Shown here piece after piece: positions 1-7,197 of a stretch of 64,000 nt of DNA. Source of the stretch: a virus. Position 1 is the first letter of the stretch. The number at the start of each line of letters is the position of its first letter. A model generated the notes under the pieces. That model saw only the letters and a program-made list of their open reading frames with translations. It did no database searches and had not been told where the DNA came from. The DNA lies in the IMG/VR virus record IMGVR_UViG_3300024509_000007, positions 62,001 through 126,000 of that record; one strand, given 5' to 3'. The position numbers and the translations under genes are program-made.

Positions 1-72
1 TTTGCTGAAAGTCTTATGTATTTTGGAACTTTTGGCGTTTTTTTGGGATTAATTAAATCTATTAAAAAATCT

Positions 73-249
73 CTAGTTTGTATCACACTCCTTGTTCTTT
101 CTTGTGGCAATGTCATTTTTTAGCCTTTCTATTTCTAGTAAAAGAAAATGTATTGCACATCTTGCATTTGCCAAATAGCATTCTCCATAATGCTTATCTA
201 CTTTTGGTTTCCATGTTTCTTTTATTTTGTTTAACTGCTCATTGTTCAT
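73..249 (-). CDS. hypothetical protein, 58 aa
   Basis: Starts at MNNEQLNKIK, giving an 11-nt overlap with the upstream gene; a longer form (to 297) would overlap it by 59 nt. Predicted helical, charged, no recognised domain. Last gene of the coupled group 73-1213. Confidence 0.6.
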   Translation of the reverse strand: MNNEQLNKIKETWKPKVDKHYGECYLANARCAIHFLLLEIERLKNDIATRKNKECDTN

Positions 250-505
250 TATGATTTTCCAAAAATATAGGAGTGCCTTCGCCCATGTATGCACCAACCA
301 TATTATATTCGTAAAACTCTATAGCTTCTTCAGTTGTCATGCCTTGTTCTTCTACCATTTTATGTAAAATCTTATTAGTGTCATAGATTATTTTATAATC
401 ATGAAATATTCTTCCAACTCCAATTATACAATCGTCATAACCATTTGCATACAAAGGGTTTGCTCCAATTTCTTCGCAATAAATTTCAGCTTCTTCTCTT
501 GTCAT
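239..505 (-). CDS. conserved phage-type hypothetical protein, 88 aa
   Basis: Begins MTREEAEIYC and contains a YDDCIIGVGR stretch and an EQGMTTEEAIEFYEYN segment. This resembles from memory a small family common in phages and cyanobacteria with no assigned role. The start overlaps the end of the upstream gene by 20 nt, indicating coupling. Function unknown. Confidence 0.7.
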   Translation of the reverse strand: MTREEAEIYCEEIGANPLYANGYDDCIIGVGRIFHDYKIIYDTNKILHKMVEEQGMTTEEAIEFYEYNMVGAYMGEGTPIFLENHNEQ

Positions 506-848
506 TTTTCTTCATCCTCTTAAATTTCTTTACGGCAGCTATTAACTTTTTAGTTCTTTCTTTAATAATAGCTTCATCCTGTTTTAGTTTCTTGTCAAAA
601 GACTGAATATTTTTAATCTCTATTTTTTGTTCTAGTTCATAATAATAAGAAAGCTTCGCTTTCTTTTTAAGACATTCATCGCATATATAAATTTCTATTC
701 GTGCATTTTCTTCATATGGATCAAATATAGAACTTCCATATTTTCCATCTGATGAAAAAGATACAGCGTCATACGGAGGATCTTCTATATTAGTATATAA
801 ACCTTTGAGTTTTTTATTGCAGCAGAAGCAGTTTCTTTTAATTGCCAT
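486..848 (-). CDS. small zinc-binding hypothetical protein, 120 aa
   Basis: Two cysteine pairs are visible, CFCC near residues 7-10 and CDEC near residues 56-59, consistent with a treble-clef or zinc-ribbon site. A lysine-rich helical C-terminus follows. No specific family recognised. It overlaps its neighbours on both sides (838-999 upstream, 239-505 downstream). Confidence 0.7.
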   Translation of the reverse strand: MAIKRNCFCCNKKLKGLYTNIEDPPYDAVSFSSDGKYGSSIFDPYEENARIEIYICDECLKKKAKLSYYYELEQKIEIKNIQSFDKKLKQDEAIIKERTKKLIAAVKKFKRMKKNDKRRS

Positions 849-999
849 TTTTTATCTCTGTATTAAAAAATAACTTTGAAAAAACGATAGACCTTAAAAC
901 AGTTTGTTCTTCTACTGTTAGCTTCGCAAACAATTCTCCATTATTCCCACCAGACAACTGATACATCGCAAAAATTAAATTTATCATTTCCTTTTCCAT
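838..999 (-). CDS. hypothetical protein, 53 aa
   Basis: A 53-codon ORF starting ATG at 999 (MEKEMINLIF) with a GAAGGA ribosome site 6 nt upstream. It fills the gap between 486-848 and 1001-1213 and overlaps the former by 11 nt. Mostly helical; no family recognised. Confidence 0.6.
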   Translation of the reverse strand: MEKEMINLIFAMYQLSGGNNGELFAKLTVEEQTVLRSIVFSKLFFNTEIKNGN

Positions 1000-1000
1000 A

Positions 1001-1213
1001 TTAATCCTTCAAATTTTTTAGGTCACGAATATCTAAAGCTTCGGCTAAATCACAATGCAGACCAAATGAGAAAGGCATTTTAACTACTATTTTATTGTTG
1101 TCTTCGTCATCAACGAAGTCAAACGCTCTTTGACATGCTTTACGCAGCTTTTTATTCTTTTCTTCAAGTTCTTGAATTCTTTTTTTTAATTCCTCAATAA
1201 TTAGTTCTGACAT
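1001..1213 (-). CDS. hypothetical coiled-coil protein, 70 aa
   Basis: The first 30 residues have a leucine/isoleucine heptad pattern (IIEELKKRIQELEEK) typical of a short coiled coil, then an acidic patch. An AGGAATG site precedes the start. Role unknown. Confidence 0.65.
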   Translation of the reverse strand: MSELIIEELKKRIQELEEKNKKLRKACQRAFDFVDDEDNNKIVVKMPFSFGLHCDLAEALDIRDLKNLKD

Positions 1214-1222
1214 AGCTCATTC

Positions 1223-1612
1223 CTAATTTTTCTTCTCACATAAAAAACAATGAACTTTATGATCTTTATCAATCGAATCAACTGTTTCATCAATAATCGC
1301 TTTATGTCCACAATAAAGAGTTACTGACCATTTATTAGCTGCTACTGGCGTTAATTCTTTATAATTTCCTACGCAATGTAACACAAAACAATTAATGTTT
1401 TCCTGAGTTTCAAAATCTAAAGCTTTTATATTTAAAATACTGACATTTGTATTCCCAACATTAACAATTGTACATGTGCCAGTTTTAGTAAAAGGTTTAT
1501 TTTTATAAAGTTTTACTAAATCAAATATGGCTACCTTATTGCTTAAAAAAACACGCTTCACATTTTCACTTGCAAAAAGAAGATACTTTTCGCCATCCAT
1601 TTCTATCTTCAT
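1223..1612 (-). CDS. hypothetical protein with C-terminal Cys/His cluster, 129 aa
   Basis: The C-terminal third carries CGHK, HKVHCFLCE and related residues, which could bind zinc. No named family recognised. The two-box promoter at 1638-1666 ends 26 nt upstream of the ATG, so this gene heads the group running down to 73. Confidence 0.65.
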   Translation of the reverse strand: MKIEMDGEKYLLFASENVKRVFLSNKVAIFDLVKLYKNKPFTKTGTCTIVNVGNTNVSILNIKALDFETQENINCFVLHCVGNYKELTPVAANKWSVTLYCGHKAIIDETVDSIDKDHKVHCFLCEKKN

Positions 1613-1637
1613 AATAAACTCCTTTTGTTGCTTAATA

Positions 1638-1666
1638 TTTATTCGCCAATTGTCAGTAATTATTTA
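1638..1666 (-). promoter_or_regulatory. two-box phage promoter candidate (exact 15-nt spacing)
   Basis: TAAATA (1661-1666), 15 nt, CGAATAAA (1638-1645), read on the minus strand. The TAA of the first box is the stop codon of 1664-2323. Downstream gene: 1223-1612. Confidence 0.6.
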
Positions 1667-2323
1667 CAGCAGTATATTATAATCAGATAAATTTATATCT
1701 ATTTTTTTTGCATTTTCATTAAATTTATTAGATATATTTTTTCCATGTATTAATTCTAGTGCTAAATTTTCTTTTATTTTAAATATTTTATATTTACTTG
1801 AATAATTAACATGTTTATCTTCATAAATGTCTTTTTCAATATTATTTGTTTTTATACTTACAAAGTGAGAAGGATAAATATTTTTTTGACAAAATAAATT
1901 TTTTGATAAATCAAAAGATGAATAATTTATATCTATAAGATATTCGTCTTCATATACTGAAGAATTATTTTTTATTTCTTCTGTAAAATCATTTCTATAA
2001 ATATCATCGCTGTCAAATCTAGAGAAAACAAATGGATGGTTTAAATTAGAAATTTCTTTTCTTATATTTAAATTTTCATCTTTATTAAAATAAATATGTA
2101 TTCTATCATCTATTTTTATTTTGTTTAAGATTTCATTTGGTGTTTCTGAATCACATTTAATCATCCAAAAAAAGTTTTTGTTTTTTTGTCCTAAAACTGA
2201 TGGGGCGCAGAATTTATTAAATAATTCTAATCTATAATTTAACCAATTTTCATTTAAATGCTTCTTATATTTTATAAAAGAATACTTTAAATTAAATCTA
2301 GTTTCGATAAAATGATTTATCAT
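1664..2323 (-). CDS. putative rhamnosyltransferase-like glycosyltransferase
   Basis: A 219-aa protein with the layout of the phage/bacterial putative rhamnosyl transferase family (GT-A fold). It has an N-terminal ETRFN, a W..R..LF..FC.PS segment, FFWMIKCDSETP around residue 50, and RFDSDDIY around residue 103 as the likely DxD metal/sugar-nucleotide site. Very AT-rich. It is divergent from 2350-2973, another GT-A-like gene, so the pair looks like an inserted sugar-transfer cassette among minus-strand small genes. Donor and acceptor unknown. Confidence 0.6.
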   Translation of the reverse strand: MINHFIETRFNLKYSFIKYKKHLNENWLNYRLELFNKFCAPSVLGQKNKNFFWMIKCDSETPNEILNKIKIDDRIHIYFNKDENLNIRKEISNLNHPFVFSRFDSDDIYRNDFTEEIKNNSSVYEDEYLIDINYSSFDLSKNLFCQKNIYPSHFVSIKTNNIEKDIYEDKHVNYSSKYKIFKIKENLALELIHGKNISNKFNENAKKIDINLSDYNILL

Positions 2324-2349
2324 TCACATTCCAAAAAACAAGGATGCAT

Positions 2350-2973
2350 ATGTCAAATTTAAGTTTTGGTTTTTCAGTAGCTTCATATTTAAACGATGAA
2401 CCAAATAGAATCAATAAATTATACTGTTTAGTTTATTCATTTTTATCTCAATCTTATGAAAATTGGAAATTAAATATAGTTCATGATGGAAAAATAACAG
2501 ATGAAAAAATTAGAAAAAAATATTATGAACTGGAACTTTTATCGGAAAAAATAAAATGTTTTGAGTCTAATGAAAGATTAAATCATTGGGGCCATGAATA
2601 TAGAAGAGAATATGCACTTAAAACAGATTGTGACATACTTGGTTTTACAAATGAAGATAATTACTATAATCCAAAAATATTAAACTTATTGAATAATATA
2701 TTTTTAACAAAAGAGTGCAATGTAGTTATATCTGAATGCATACATAGAATAAAAAATGATCCTTATTTATACAAAATATTAAAATCCACAAAACCAATTC
2801 CAAAAAATGGAACTATTGATTTATGTTGTTATTTTTTAAAAAGGGAATTAGTAAATAATACTGAATGGAAATCTTTTGGATATGGAGCAGACTTTTCATA
2901 CATAACAAAAATTATAAAAGAAAATAAAACTAACATACATTTTATTAATTTTCCATTGATGTTCCATAATTAA
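2350..2973 (+). CDS. putative family 2-like glycosyltransferase
   Basis: A 207-aa product whose N-terminus (FGFSVASYLND, then FLSQSYENWKLNIVHDG) matches the opening of GT-A family 2 enzymes. GFTNEDNYYNP near residue 98 occupies the position of the DxD metal site but is degenerate. The start is the ATG at 2350 behind AAGG; the ATG at 2344 is too close to it. It is one of only two candidate plus-strand genes in the left arm (the other is a doubtful 22-aa ORF at 13147) and is closed by the terminator at 2976. Confidence 0.55.
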   Translation: MSNLSFGFSVASYLNDEPNRINKLYCLVYSFLSQSYENWKLNIVHDGKITDEKIRKKYYELELLSEKIKCFESNERLNHWGHEYRREYALKTDCDILGFTNEDNYYNPKILNLLNNIFLTKECNVVISECIHRIKNDPYLYKILKSTKPIPKNGTIDLCCYFLKRELVNNTEWKSFGYGADFSYITKIIKENKTNIHFINFPLMFHN

Positions 2974-2975
2974 AA

Positions 2976-2997
2976 AATGCCCCAATTAAGGGGCATT
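2976..2997. terminator. terminator hairpin
   Basis: AATGCCCC / GGGGCATT stem of 8 bp with a 6-nt AATTAA loop and A/T-rich flanks on both sides. It lies between two convergent genes (2350-2973 plus, 3013-3441 minus), so it can serve both strands. Confidence 0.75.
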
Positions 2998-3012
2998 AAT
3001 TAACTTTATATT

Positions 3013-3441
3013 TTACTTTTCTTCAGCCAACCTCACAGGAACATCCTCTGTTTTAATAGAAGATGTTTTTATATTATCTAGTGGCAATTTAGTATTAGCA
3101 TTTGGAATTTCGTTATACCCAAACTGCTTGATTGCGTTGTGATATCCTTCTGCATAACTAGAGTTTTGATAAATCTTTGCAGCAGCAGTAAATCCATCGG
3201 TATAGGCTCCTGGGCTTGTTGGAGTACCCATTTTAATTACTGCATCACGATAACCACTTTCATAATCTGGCTTGTATCTAACTTCATTTAGTTCGTCACG
3301 CAAAATCCTAGATTCTGCACTATAAATGCTTGCCATAAAGTTATATCGTGCATTTTGATACACAATATAAAATGTGCTTCCCATAATGTAAAAAGAACAA
3401 AGCAAAAGGCTAACTGGCATAATCTTCTTAAAACTTTCCAT
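3013..3441 (-). CDS. membrane-anchored protein with internal GY repeats
   Basis: One N-terminal hydrophobic segment (about residues 7-28) anchors a soluble part. That part holds three related units, ESGYRDAVIKMG, TDGFTAAAKIYQ and AEGYHNAIKQFG, each about 25-30 residues apart. Of the two adjacent ATG codons the second has the better spacing from AGGAG. Function unknown; an envelope-associated early protein is one possibility. Confidence 0.65.
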   Translation of the reverse strand: MESFKKIMPVSLLLCSFYIMGSTFYIVYQNARYNFMASIYSAESRILRDELNEVRYKPDYESGYRDAVIKMGTPTSPGAYTDGFTAAAKIYQNSSYAEGYHNAIKQFGYNEIPNANTKLPLDNIKTSSIKTEDVPVRLAEEK

Positions 3442-3471
3442 CATTCTCTCCTTTGGGTTTGTGTTAAAAAT

Positions 3472-3657
3472 TCAAGCTACAATACTTACCAAATCATATC
3501 TTCGTGTCAATCTATCTGTTCCAAAAATAGAAAAATAATCTTCACGAATAGTGTCAGCATCGTCAAAACTTATGTTTTTTATCTTTCTTCCTAGTTGTCG
3601 AGCCATAACTTTAGCTATTTTTATTGCTGTCTTTTTAGCTTTCGCCTGTCTCGTCAT
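3472..3657 (-). CDS. basic hypothetical protein, 61 aa
   Basis: Lysine/arginine-rich N-terminus (MTRQAKAKKTAIKI). The start overlaps the end of the reading frame at 3635-3835 by 23 nt. No family recognised. Confidence 0.55.
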   Translation of the reverse strand: MTRQAKAKKTAIKIAKVMARQLGRKIKNISFDDADTIREDYFSIFGTDRLTRRYDLVSIVA

Positions 3658-3835
3658 ATGCCCTCCATTGCAAATTTTGAAGTCCTGTATGCTCCTTTGT
3701 TTTTTCTACAACAATATCGGCATGAACCTCATTTAAACAATGAAATACGAATGCCTTGTTTTTGTCAATGCTAAACTGAGTATTATCTTTTTTTGAAAAA
3801 ACTTCTCCGTGTTCATTAACTACTACAACCGCTAT
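3635..3835 (-). CDS. frame -1 extension of 3832-4047; no start codon of its own
   Basis: A 66-codon open frame reading IAVVVVNEHGEVF and onwards looks protein-like and overlaps the next gene in the usual way. It has no ATG, GTG or TTG start after the in-frame stop. It is entered naturally by a -1 shift at the A7 run at 3835-3841, giving a 137-aa fusion with 3832-4047. Alternatives are an AUU start, or a real or artefactual one-base indel in the homopolymer. Confidence 0.5.
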   Translation of the reverse strand: MAVVVVNEHGEVFSKKDNTQFSIDKNKAFVFHCLNEVHADIVVEKTKEHTGLQNLQWRAYDETGES

Positions 3836-4047
3836 TTTTTTAATAGTGTGTAGCCCATACTCCGCAATTTCTGTTCCGTTAATATGTCACCTCTTTTTCC
3901 TGCACCACCTTGTGCAAACATTAATTTCCTGTCTTTTCCGCATCTTTCAATCCAGATTTGTTCTGGCATTTTCCTAGAACAAACATGGATAACATACATT
4001 GTCCAGTTTGATCTAGGTAAAACCCACTTTTCAAAATTAGTCTTCAT
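3832..4047 (-). CDS. hypothetical protein, 71 aa, ending on a slippery heptamer
   Basis: Codons 69-71 and the stop read TTA AAA AAA TAG, so a classical A AAA AAA slip site sits directly before the stop codon. The downstream -1 frame stays open for 66 codons. The ATG overlaps the end of 4037-4273 by 11 nt. Contains WTMYVIHVCSRKM and a glycine-rich AQGGAGKRGD stretch; no known family. Confidence 0.6.
   Translation of the reverse strand: MKTNFEKWVLPRSNWTMYVIHVCSRKMPEQIWIERCGKDRKLMFAQGGAGKRGDILTEQKLRSMGYTLLKK
3835..3841 (-). other. candidate -1 frameshift heptamer A AAA AAA
   Basis: Seven A residues in the correct X XXY YYZ phase relative to the upstream gene and directly followed by its TAG. 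No stimulatory pseudoknot was identified by eye. Confidence 0.4.
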
Positions 4048-4273
4048 ATTCGATTACCATAGTGTAAGTCCAAGAAGAACCGCTACCAGAAGAACTTCTA
4101 GTAATAGTCTGATATGAAGTAGAAACAAGTCTAGCATTTCTATAGCAATCAGTCATAGCTTCAGAAAGGCTTTTTCCAAAACCGCTAACAGTTTGCCTAA
4201 CCTTCTTTTTTGCAAGAGCAAAGCCAGCTGTAAGAACAGACGCTACAGTTGTAATAAAGAACCTTCTATACAT
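4037..4273 (-). CDS. small exported protein with signal peptide
   Basis: The N-terminus is a good signal sequence: MYRR, a hydrophobic core FFITTVASVLTAGF, then ALA|KKK as the cleavage region near residue 21. The mature part is Ser/Thr-rich. It overlaps the tiny membrane gene 4266-4364 by 8 nt, suggesting co-translation. Role unknown, probably periplasmic or surface. Confidence 0.65.
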   Translation of the reverse strand: MYRRFFITTVASVLTAGFALAKKKVRQTVSGFGKSLSEAMTDCYRNARLVSTSYQTITRSSSGSGSSWTYTMVIEYED

Positions 4274-4364
4274 ATCTATTACTCCTAAAAAGACCTATAA
4301 CAAAAGTTAAGATACAACCAAAGATTAAAAAATAGTCAGCACCGGCAGTTGGCTTTAGTGGCAT
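4266..4364 (-). CDS. single-span membrane peptide, 32 aa
   Basis: Starts MPLKPTAGAD and is followed by a hydrophobic span (YFLIFGCILTFVIGLF) and a basic tail. A GAGGAG ribosome site lies 7 nt before the ATG, and a two-box promoter ends 19 nt upstream. Size and topology fit a regulator or holin-like peptide; no homology claim is made. Confidence 0.55.
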   Translation of the reverse strand: MPLKPTAGADYFLIFGCILTFVIGLFRSNRYV

Positions 4365-4379
4365 TTTAGTCTCCTCTAT

Positions 4380-4643
4380 TTATTTATTCGCCTTCTGAAT
4401 GATTTTATTTAGCGAATCCACATCAAATCCCTGAGTTCCAAAAAATGGTTTGGCATTTTTCTTTTTTGTCACTAGGTTTACGCCAGATCTTTTTAAGGAG
4501 TACGCCCTGTTCTTTACAGAAGAAACACTAAGGCCAAAATATTCTGCCACTTCTTCAAAAGAATCCTTTTCGGTAAATACCTTTACAAATTCTTCTGGAG
4601 TAATAGAGCGATTTTGTTTCCAGCTTTGTCCTTTGTTAGCCAT
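4380..4643 (-). CDS. putative helix-turn-helix DNA-binding protein, 87 aa
   Basis: The segment SFEEVAEYFGLSVSSVKNRAYSLKRSG, residues about 28-54, fits a helix-turn-helix of the kind used by small phage regulators. The tail is lysine-rich. Its last codons overlap a two-box promoter element. Target unknown. Confidence 0.6.
   Translation of the reverse strand: MANKGQSWKQNRSITPEEFVKVFTEKDSFEEVAEYFGLSVSSVKNRAYSLKRSGVNLVTKKKNAKPFFGTQGFDVDSLNKIIQKANK
4383..4411 (-). promoter_or_regulatory. two-box phage promoter candidate (exact 15-nt spacing)
   Basis: TAAATA (4406-4411), 15 nt, CGAATAAA (4383-4390). It lies inside the 3' end of 4380-4643 and ends 19 nt before the start of 4266-4364. Confidence 0.55.
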
Positions 4644-4677
4644 TTAATTTTCAACCCTTCTAGTATGAGTAGTACAG

Positions 4678-4890
4678 TTATTTAGATAAAAGATTGTCAT
4701 CCATTTCAAGAACTTTCATTACCGCCAATTTATTTTTATGATAAGTCCTGTAAACAGTCTTATGTTCATTGTAATGGTCAATAATTTTTAATGTTACAAG
4801 AGGAGTGCCATTTTTACTTTGCCACTCTTTTTCAAGAAGTCCGGCACGAATTTGGTTATCTTTATAACCATTAATAAGATACATTTTCAT
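4678..4890 (-). CDS. hypothetical protein, 70 aa
   Basis: Begins MKMYLINGYKD; a small mixed alpha/beta protein by appearance. An AAGGAG site precedes the start. No family recognised. Confidence 0.6.
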   Translation of the reverse strand: MKMYLINGYKDNQIRAGLLEKEWQSKNGTPLVTLKIIDHYNEHKTVYRTYHKNKLAVMKVLEMDDNLLSK

Positions 4891-4900
4891 TTTATTCTCC

Positions 4901-5056
4901 TTATTTTGGAAAAGTATAAGTATATCTAAAACTCACATTTACTTTTTCTATCTCTCTAGAATCATAGGGAGATATGCTGGTTGATACAGATTGCTCAACA
5001 GTTCCACACCCATTAAGCATCATAAGACACAAGATCAATGCAATCATCTTTAGCAT
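4901..5056 (-). CDS. putative small lipoprotein, 51 aa
   Basis: Starting at MLKMIALILC the product has a hydrophobic signal and a lipobox LNGC, predicting lipid attachment at Cys17 and a 35-residue mature part. The first 44 nt overlap gene 5013-5192 in another frame. Small phage lipoproteins can be spanins or superinfection-exclusion factors; nothing here separates these. Confidence 0.6.
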   Translation of the reverse strand: MLKMIALILCLMMLNGCGTVEQSVSTSISPYDSREIEKVNVSFRYTYTFPK

Positions 5057-5192
5057 TTTTATATACCTTTTCTTGTGCAATAGCTTCACGCTTAGTAATA
5101 AAAGCACCAATGATCTTATCTTCGTCTACTACAAGGTAATTTGCAGCAACAGCAAATATATGCCTAGACTGGTTATCAATTTGTATAATCAT
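5013..5192 (-). CDS. hypothetical protein, 59 aa
   Basis: A clear gene with a GGAGG ribosome site 7 nt before the ATG. The product contains a beta-rich HIFAVAANYLVVDEDKIIG stretch and an EAIAQEK helix. It shares 44 nt in a different frame with the lipoprotein gene downstream. Confidence 0.6.
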   Translation of the reverse strand: MIIQIDNQSRHIFAVAANYLVVDEDKIIGAFITKREAIAQEKVYKNAKDDCIDLVSYDA

Positions 5193-5216
5193 TTTATATC
5201 CTCCTTCCTATATTAT

Positions 5217-5245
5217 ATTATTCGTCTTACGAATGCCCAGATTTC
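5217..5245 (-). promoter_or_regulatory. degenerate two-box element
   Basis: GAAATC (5240-5245), 15 nt, CGAATAAT (5217-5224), ending 25 nt before the start of 5013-5192. Spacing is right but the first box matches only four of six bases. Confidence 0.3.
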
Positions 5246-5433
5246 TTAAATTCTTCCCATTCAGAATCCCATTTCCAAGGTTTTTCAAAGAAGTAAATAA
5301 GCCTATCGGCTGGATTGTCCTCAACAGTTTGTCCATTTGGAAGTTCAATATCTCCAATATTTTCCCACTCTCCAAGTCCGGCCAGCCATCGTGCTAATGC
5401 ACAAACATTGCTATGATCTTGAAACCATTTCAT
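5227..5433 (-). CDS. hypothetical protein, 68 aa, tryptophan-rich
   Basis: Six tryptophans in 68 residues, including WLAGLGEWENIG and KPWKWDSEWEEF. A GGAGG site precedes the ATG and lies inside the end of the upstream gene (23-nt overlap). No family recognised. Confidence 0.6.
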   Translation of the reverse strand: MKWFQDHSNVCALARWLAGLGEWENIGDIELPNGQTVEDNPADRLIYFFEKPWKWDSEWEEFKKSGHS

Positions 5434-5671
5434 TGGATTCCTCCTTCATTTCTTTTGCTAAGTTATTACAAGCAGTTTCTAACTTTTTAAGTTTAATTGG
5501 ATAAAACAAGATTTTCATTGCGTGTTTTGCTTTTAACAAAACAGTTAGATTGTCAACCTTTTTAATGGTTAAGCCATCTGGAAACAGATCGTTGTTTATT
5601 TGAACTTCGTTTTTATAATTAGATGGGTCAACACAAAAATAATTTAAAAGCATTCCATGCGATTCAATCAT
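5411..5671 (-). CDS. hypothetical protein, 86 aa
   Basis: Starts MIESHGMLLN behind AAAGGA. The C-terminal half is helical and lysine/glutamate rich. Overlaps 5227-5433 at its end. Function unknown. Confidence 0.6.
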   Translation of the reverse strand: MIESHGMLLNYFCVDPSNYKNEVQINNDLFPDGLTIKKVDNLTVLLKAKHAMKILFYPIKLKKLETACNNLAKEMKEESNEMVSRS

Positions 5672-5681
5672 TGTATTTCCT

Positions 5682-5942
5682 TTATTTAATTACTTTCACC
5701 TCTAGTTCGTCAGTAACAACCACAAAAAAACTTGCTACAATCTTTCCGGCTTTTGGCAGAAATGGATTGTTAATGCTTTGCCATACATTAACTCTATATC
5801 TATTATCAAAAACATTAACGACAGCAGTTTTGATTATGTCTTTAGGACGGCCACATTGAATAAAAACTTGAGTAAGAATATCCTCATCGGATAATCTTGG
5901 TTTCTTGTTTTTTGAATCTTTCTTGTTTTCCATGCTGGTCAT
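5682..5942 (-). CDS. hypothetical protein, 86 aa
   Basis: Lysine-rich, disordered-looking start (MTSMENKKDSKNKK), then a compact beta-containing region with NRYRVNVWQ and ASFFVVVTDELEVKVIK. GGAG lies 6 nt upstream and a two-box promoter ends 27 nt upstream. Confidence 0.6.
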   Translation of the reverse strand: MTSMENKKDSKNKKPRLSDEDILTQVFIQCGRPKDIIKTAVVNVFDNRYRVNVWQSINNPFLPKAGKIVASFFVVVTDELEVKVIK

Positions 5943-5968
5943 ATCAAACTCCTTTCTTGCTATATATA

Positions 5969-5997
5969 TTTATTCGTCAGCAACCTTTTTAAATTTA
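5969..5997 (-). promoter_or_regulatory. two-box phage promoter candidate (exact 15-nt spacing)
   Basis: TAAATT (5992-5997), 15 nt, CGAATAAA (5969-5976). The second box supplies the stop codon of 5970-6188 (GAA TAA). Downstream gene 5682-5942. Confidence 0.5.
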
Positions 5998-6188
5998 CTC
6001 CAAATATATTTTTTTGTATTTTTATCTACAAAACCCTTTGGTTGTACATATAAATACACTCTGTCAGAGTTTCTTTTTGCAAAACAAACCTCTGCTATTT
6101 TATTAGCTGTATCCCTTCTCCACGCTTGAACCATACCAACAATGCATGGTTTTTTATTTGAATGTTTAATTGCATAATATGTATGCAT
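5970..6188 (-). CDS. hypothetical protein, 72 aa
   Basis: Begins MHTYYAIKHSNKK, with a basic helical centre (AWRRDTANKIAEVCFAKRN) and an aromatic YLYVQPKGF strand. Ends in the promoter element. No family recognised. Confidence 0.6.
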   Translation of the reverse strand: MHTYYAIKHSNKKPCIVGMVQAWRRDTANKIAEVCFAKRNSDRVYLYVQPKGFVDKNTKKYIWSKFKKVADE

Positions 6189-6403
6189 TACTTCTCCAGT
6201 TCATCTACGAGCAAATCAAATTGTTCTTTAGTAAATTTACCATATTCTAATACATGAGATTTTTTATTATCTGCTGTATGTAAACAAATAGAGTTTTTAT
6301 CAAATCTTAAGAATACTTTATATTCTGTATAAGAATTGAAATTAACACTAGCTCTGTATTCATTACTGGCATTCAGGTATTTTAAAAAATCTTCTTTGAT
6401 CAT
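6188..6403 (-). CDS. hypothetical protein, paralogue of 6400-6717
   Basis: The ATG at 6403 forms an ATGA junction with the upstream stop. The product shares the upstream protein's plan: a helix (KEDFLKYLN), a YTEY...F.RF strand pair and a final EYGKFTKEQFDLLVDELEK. A tandem duplication followed by divergence is likely. A TTG at 6415 with a nearer AAAGGA is an alternative start. Confidence 0.6.
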   Translation of the reverse strand: MIKEDFLKYLNASNEYRASVNFNSYTEYKVFLRFDKNSICLHTADNKKSHVLEYGKFTKEQFDLLVDELEK

Positions 6404-6717
6404 AGTAGTGGCCAATCATATCCTTTCTCGGCATTTGTAAGACCATTCTCATCTTCTTTATTTGCCCAATCCCAGATTATACTAGCCTGTCTTTCAATTT
6501 CTTGTATTGCATCTAGGAATTCATTTGCAGTAAATTTGCCATATTCAAATTCAAAATATTCAGTTCCATTTTCCGATCCTTCAACAATTGAGCCAATTAT
6601 AATACGATCATCCTTGAATTCAATGAACGCCCCGCACTCTGTATATCTAAACATATTTGATCTAGCTTCTATCTCTGTCTCTGCATCAAGAAATTCTAAA
6701 ATTTGTTTCTTATGCAT
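6400..6717 (-). CDS. hypothetical protein, paralogue of 6188-6403
   Basis: Start MHKKQILEFLD at 6717 behind AGAGG. It shares YTECGAFIEF and EYGKFTANEFLDAIQEIE with its downstream neighbour and adds a C-terminal tail of about 30 residues. Role unknown. Confidence 0.6.
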   Translation of the reverse strand: MHKKQILEFLDAETEIEARSNMFRYTECGAFIEFKDDRIIIGSIVEGSENGTEYFEFEYGKFTANEFLDAIQEIERQASIIWDWANKEDENGLTNAEKGYDWPLL

Positions 6718-6958
6718 TTTTAGCACCTCTTACAGCATTAATAATCTCTTGTAATGCTTCGTGCGTATAACCCCAATCCATATTTTTATCAATAAACTCA
6801 ACCAAGTTTTTCCAAACTTCTCCTTCTTTATAACTCTTAGTAACTCCCTTGTCGTTTACTTTTGTAAATATATCTGCTGTCCAGAATGCAAAAATAATAT
6901 TTTTATTCCCTTCCGCTTTTGCTTCCTGCAACATCTTAATAGCGTCATCAATTTTCAT
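6710..6958 (-). CDS. hypothetical protein, 82 aa
   Basis: Starts MKIDDAIKMLQEAKAEGNKN, a helix-turn pattern found in many small phage proteins, followed by a beta strand IIFAFWTADIF and a C-terminal helix. Overlaps neighbours by 4-8 nt on both sides. Confidence 0.6.
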   Translation of the reverse strand: MKIDDAIKMLQEAKAEGNKNIIFAFWTADIFTKVNDKGVTKSYKEGEVWKNLVEFIDKNMDWGYTHEALQEIINAVRGAKNA

Positions 6959-7173
6959 AGCTTGACCTCCAGATTAACTTGTTTAACTTCCCAACTTAAA
7001 GTTGTTTTACTTTTTAAAAGCTTTACAACTTCCTCTGCTTCTATATAGGTTTCAAAATATAATTTATTTACAATGCTCTTTATTTCTCTCCAGAAATTAA
7101 CAACATCAACTTTGCACCAACCCACAAAGTAGTAACGATCTGAAAGTCTAACCACATAAACAAAATCATCCAT
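6955..7173 (-). CDS. hypothetical protein, paralogue of 7261-7506
   Basis: Start MDDFVYVVRL at 7173, with AAAGGA six nt upstream. The core (FWREIKSIV..., then EAEEVVKLLKSKTTLSWEVKQV) matches the plan of the product of 7261-7506 (WWNDIKKV..., KADTAKILLERRTKFEWIVTN), so the two are diverged duplicates separated by a tRNA gene. Confidence 0.6.
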   Translation of the reverse strand: MDDFVYVVRLSDRYYFVGWCKVDVVNFWREIKSIVNKLYFETYIEAEEVVKLLKSKTTLSWEVKQVNLEVKL

Positions 7174-7197
7174 AATTAATCCTTTCATTTAATAGGA

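Noticed and set aside
1-123. Plus-strand hydrophobic frame ending at 123
   Set aside because: It lies opposite the end of a minus-strand gene, has no visible start, and all neighbours are on the minus strand.
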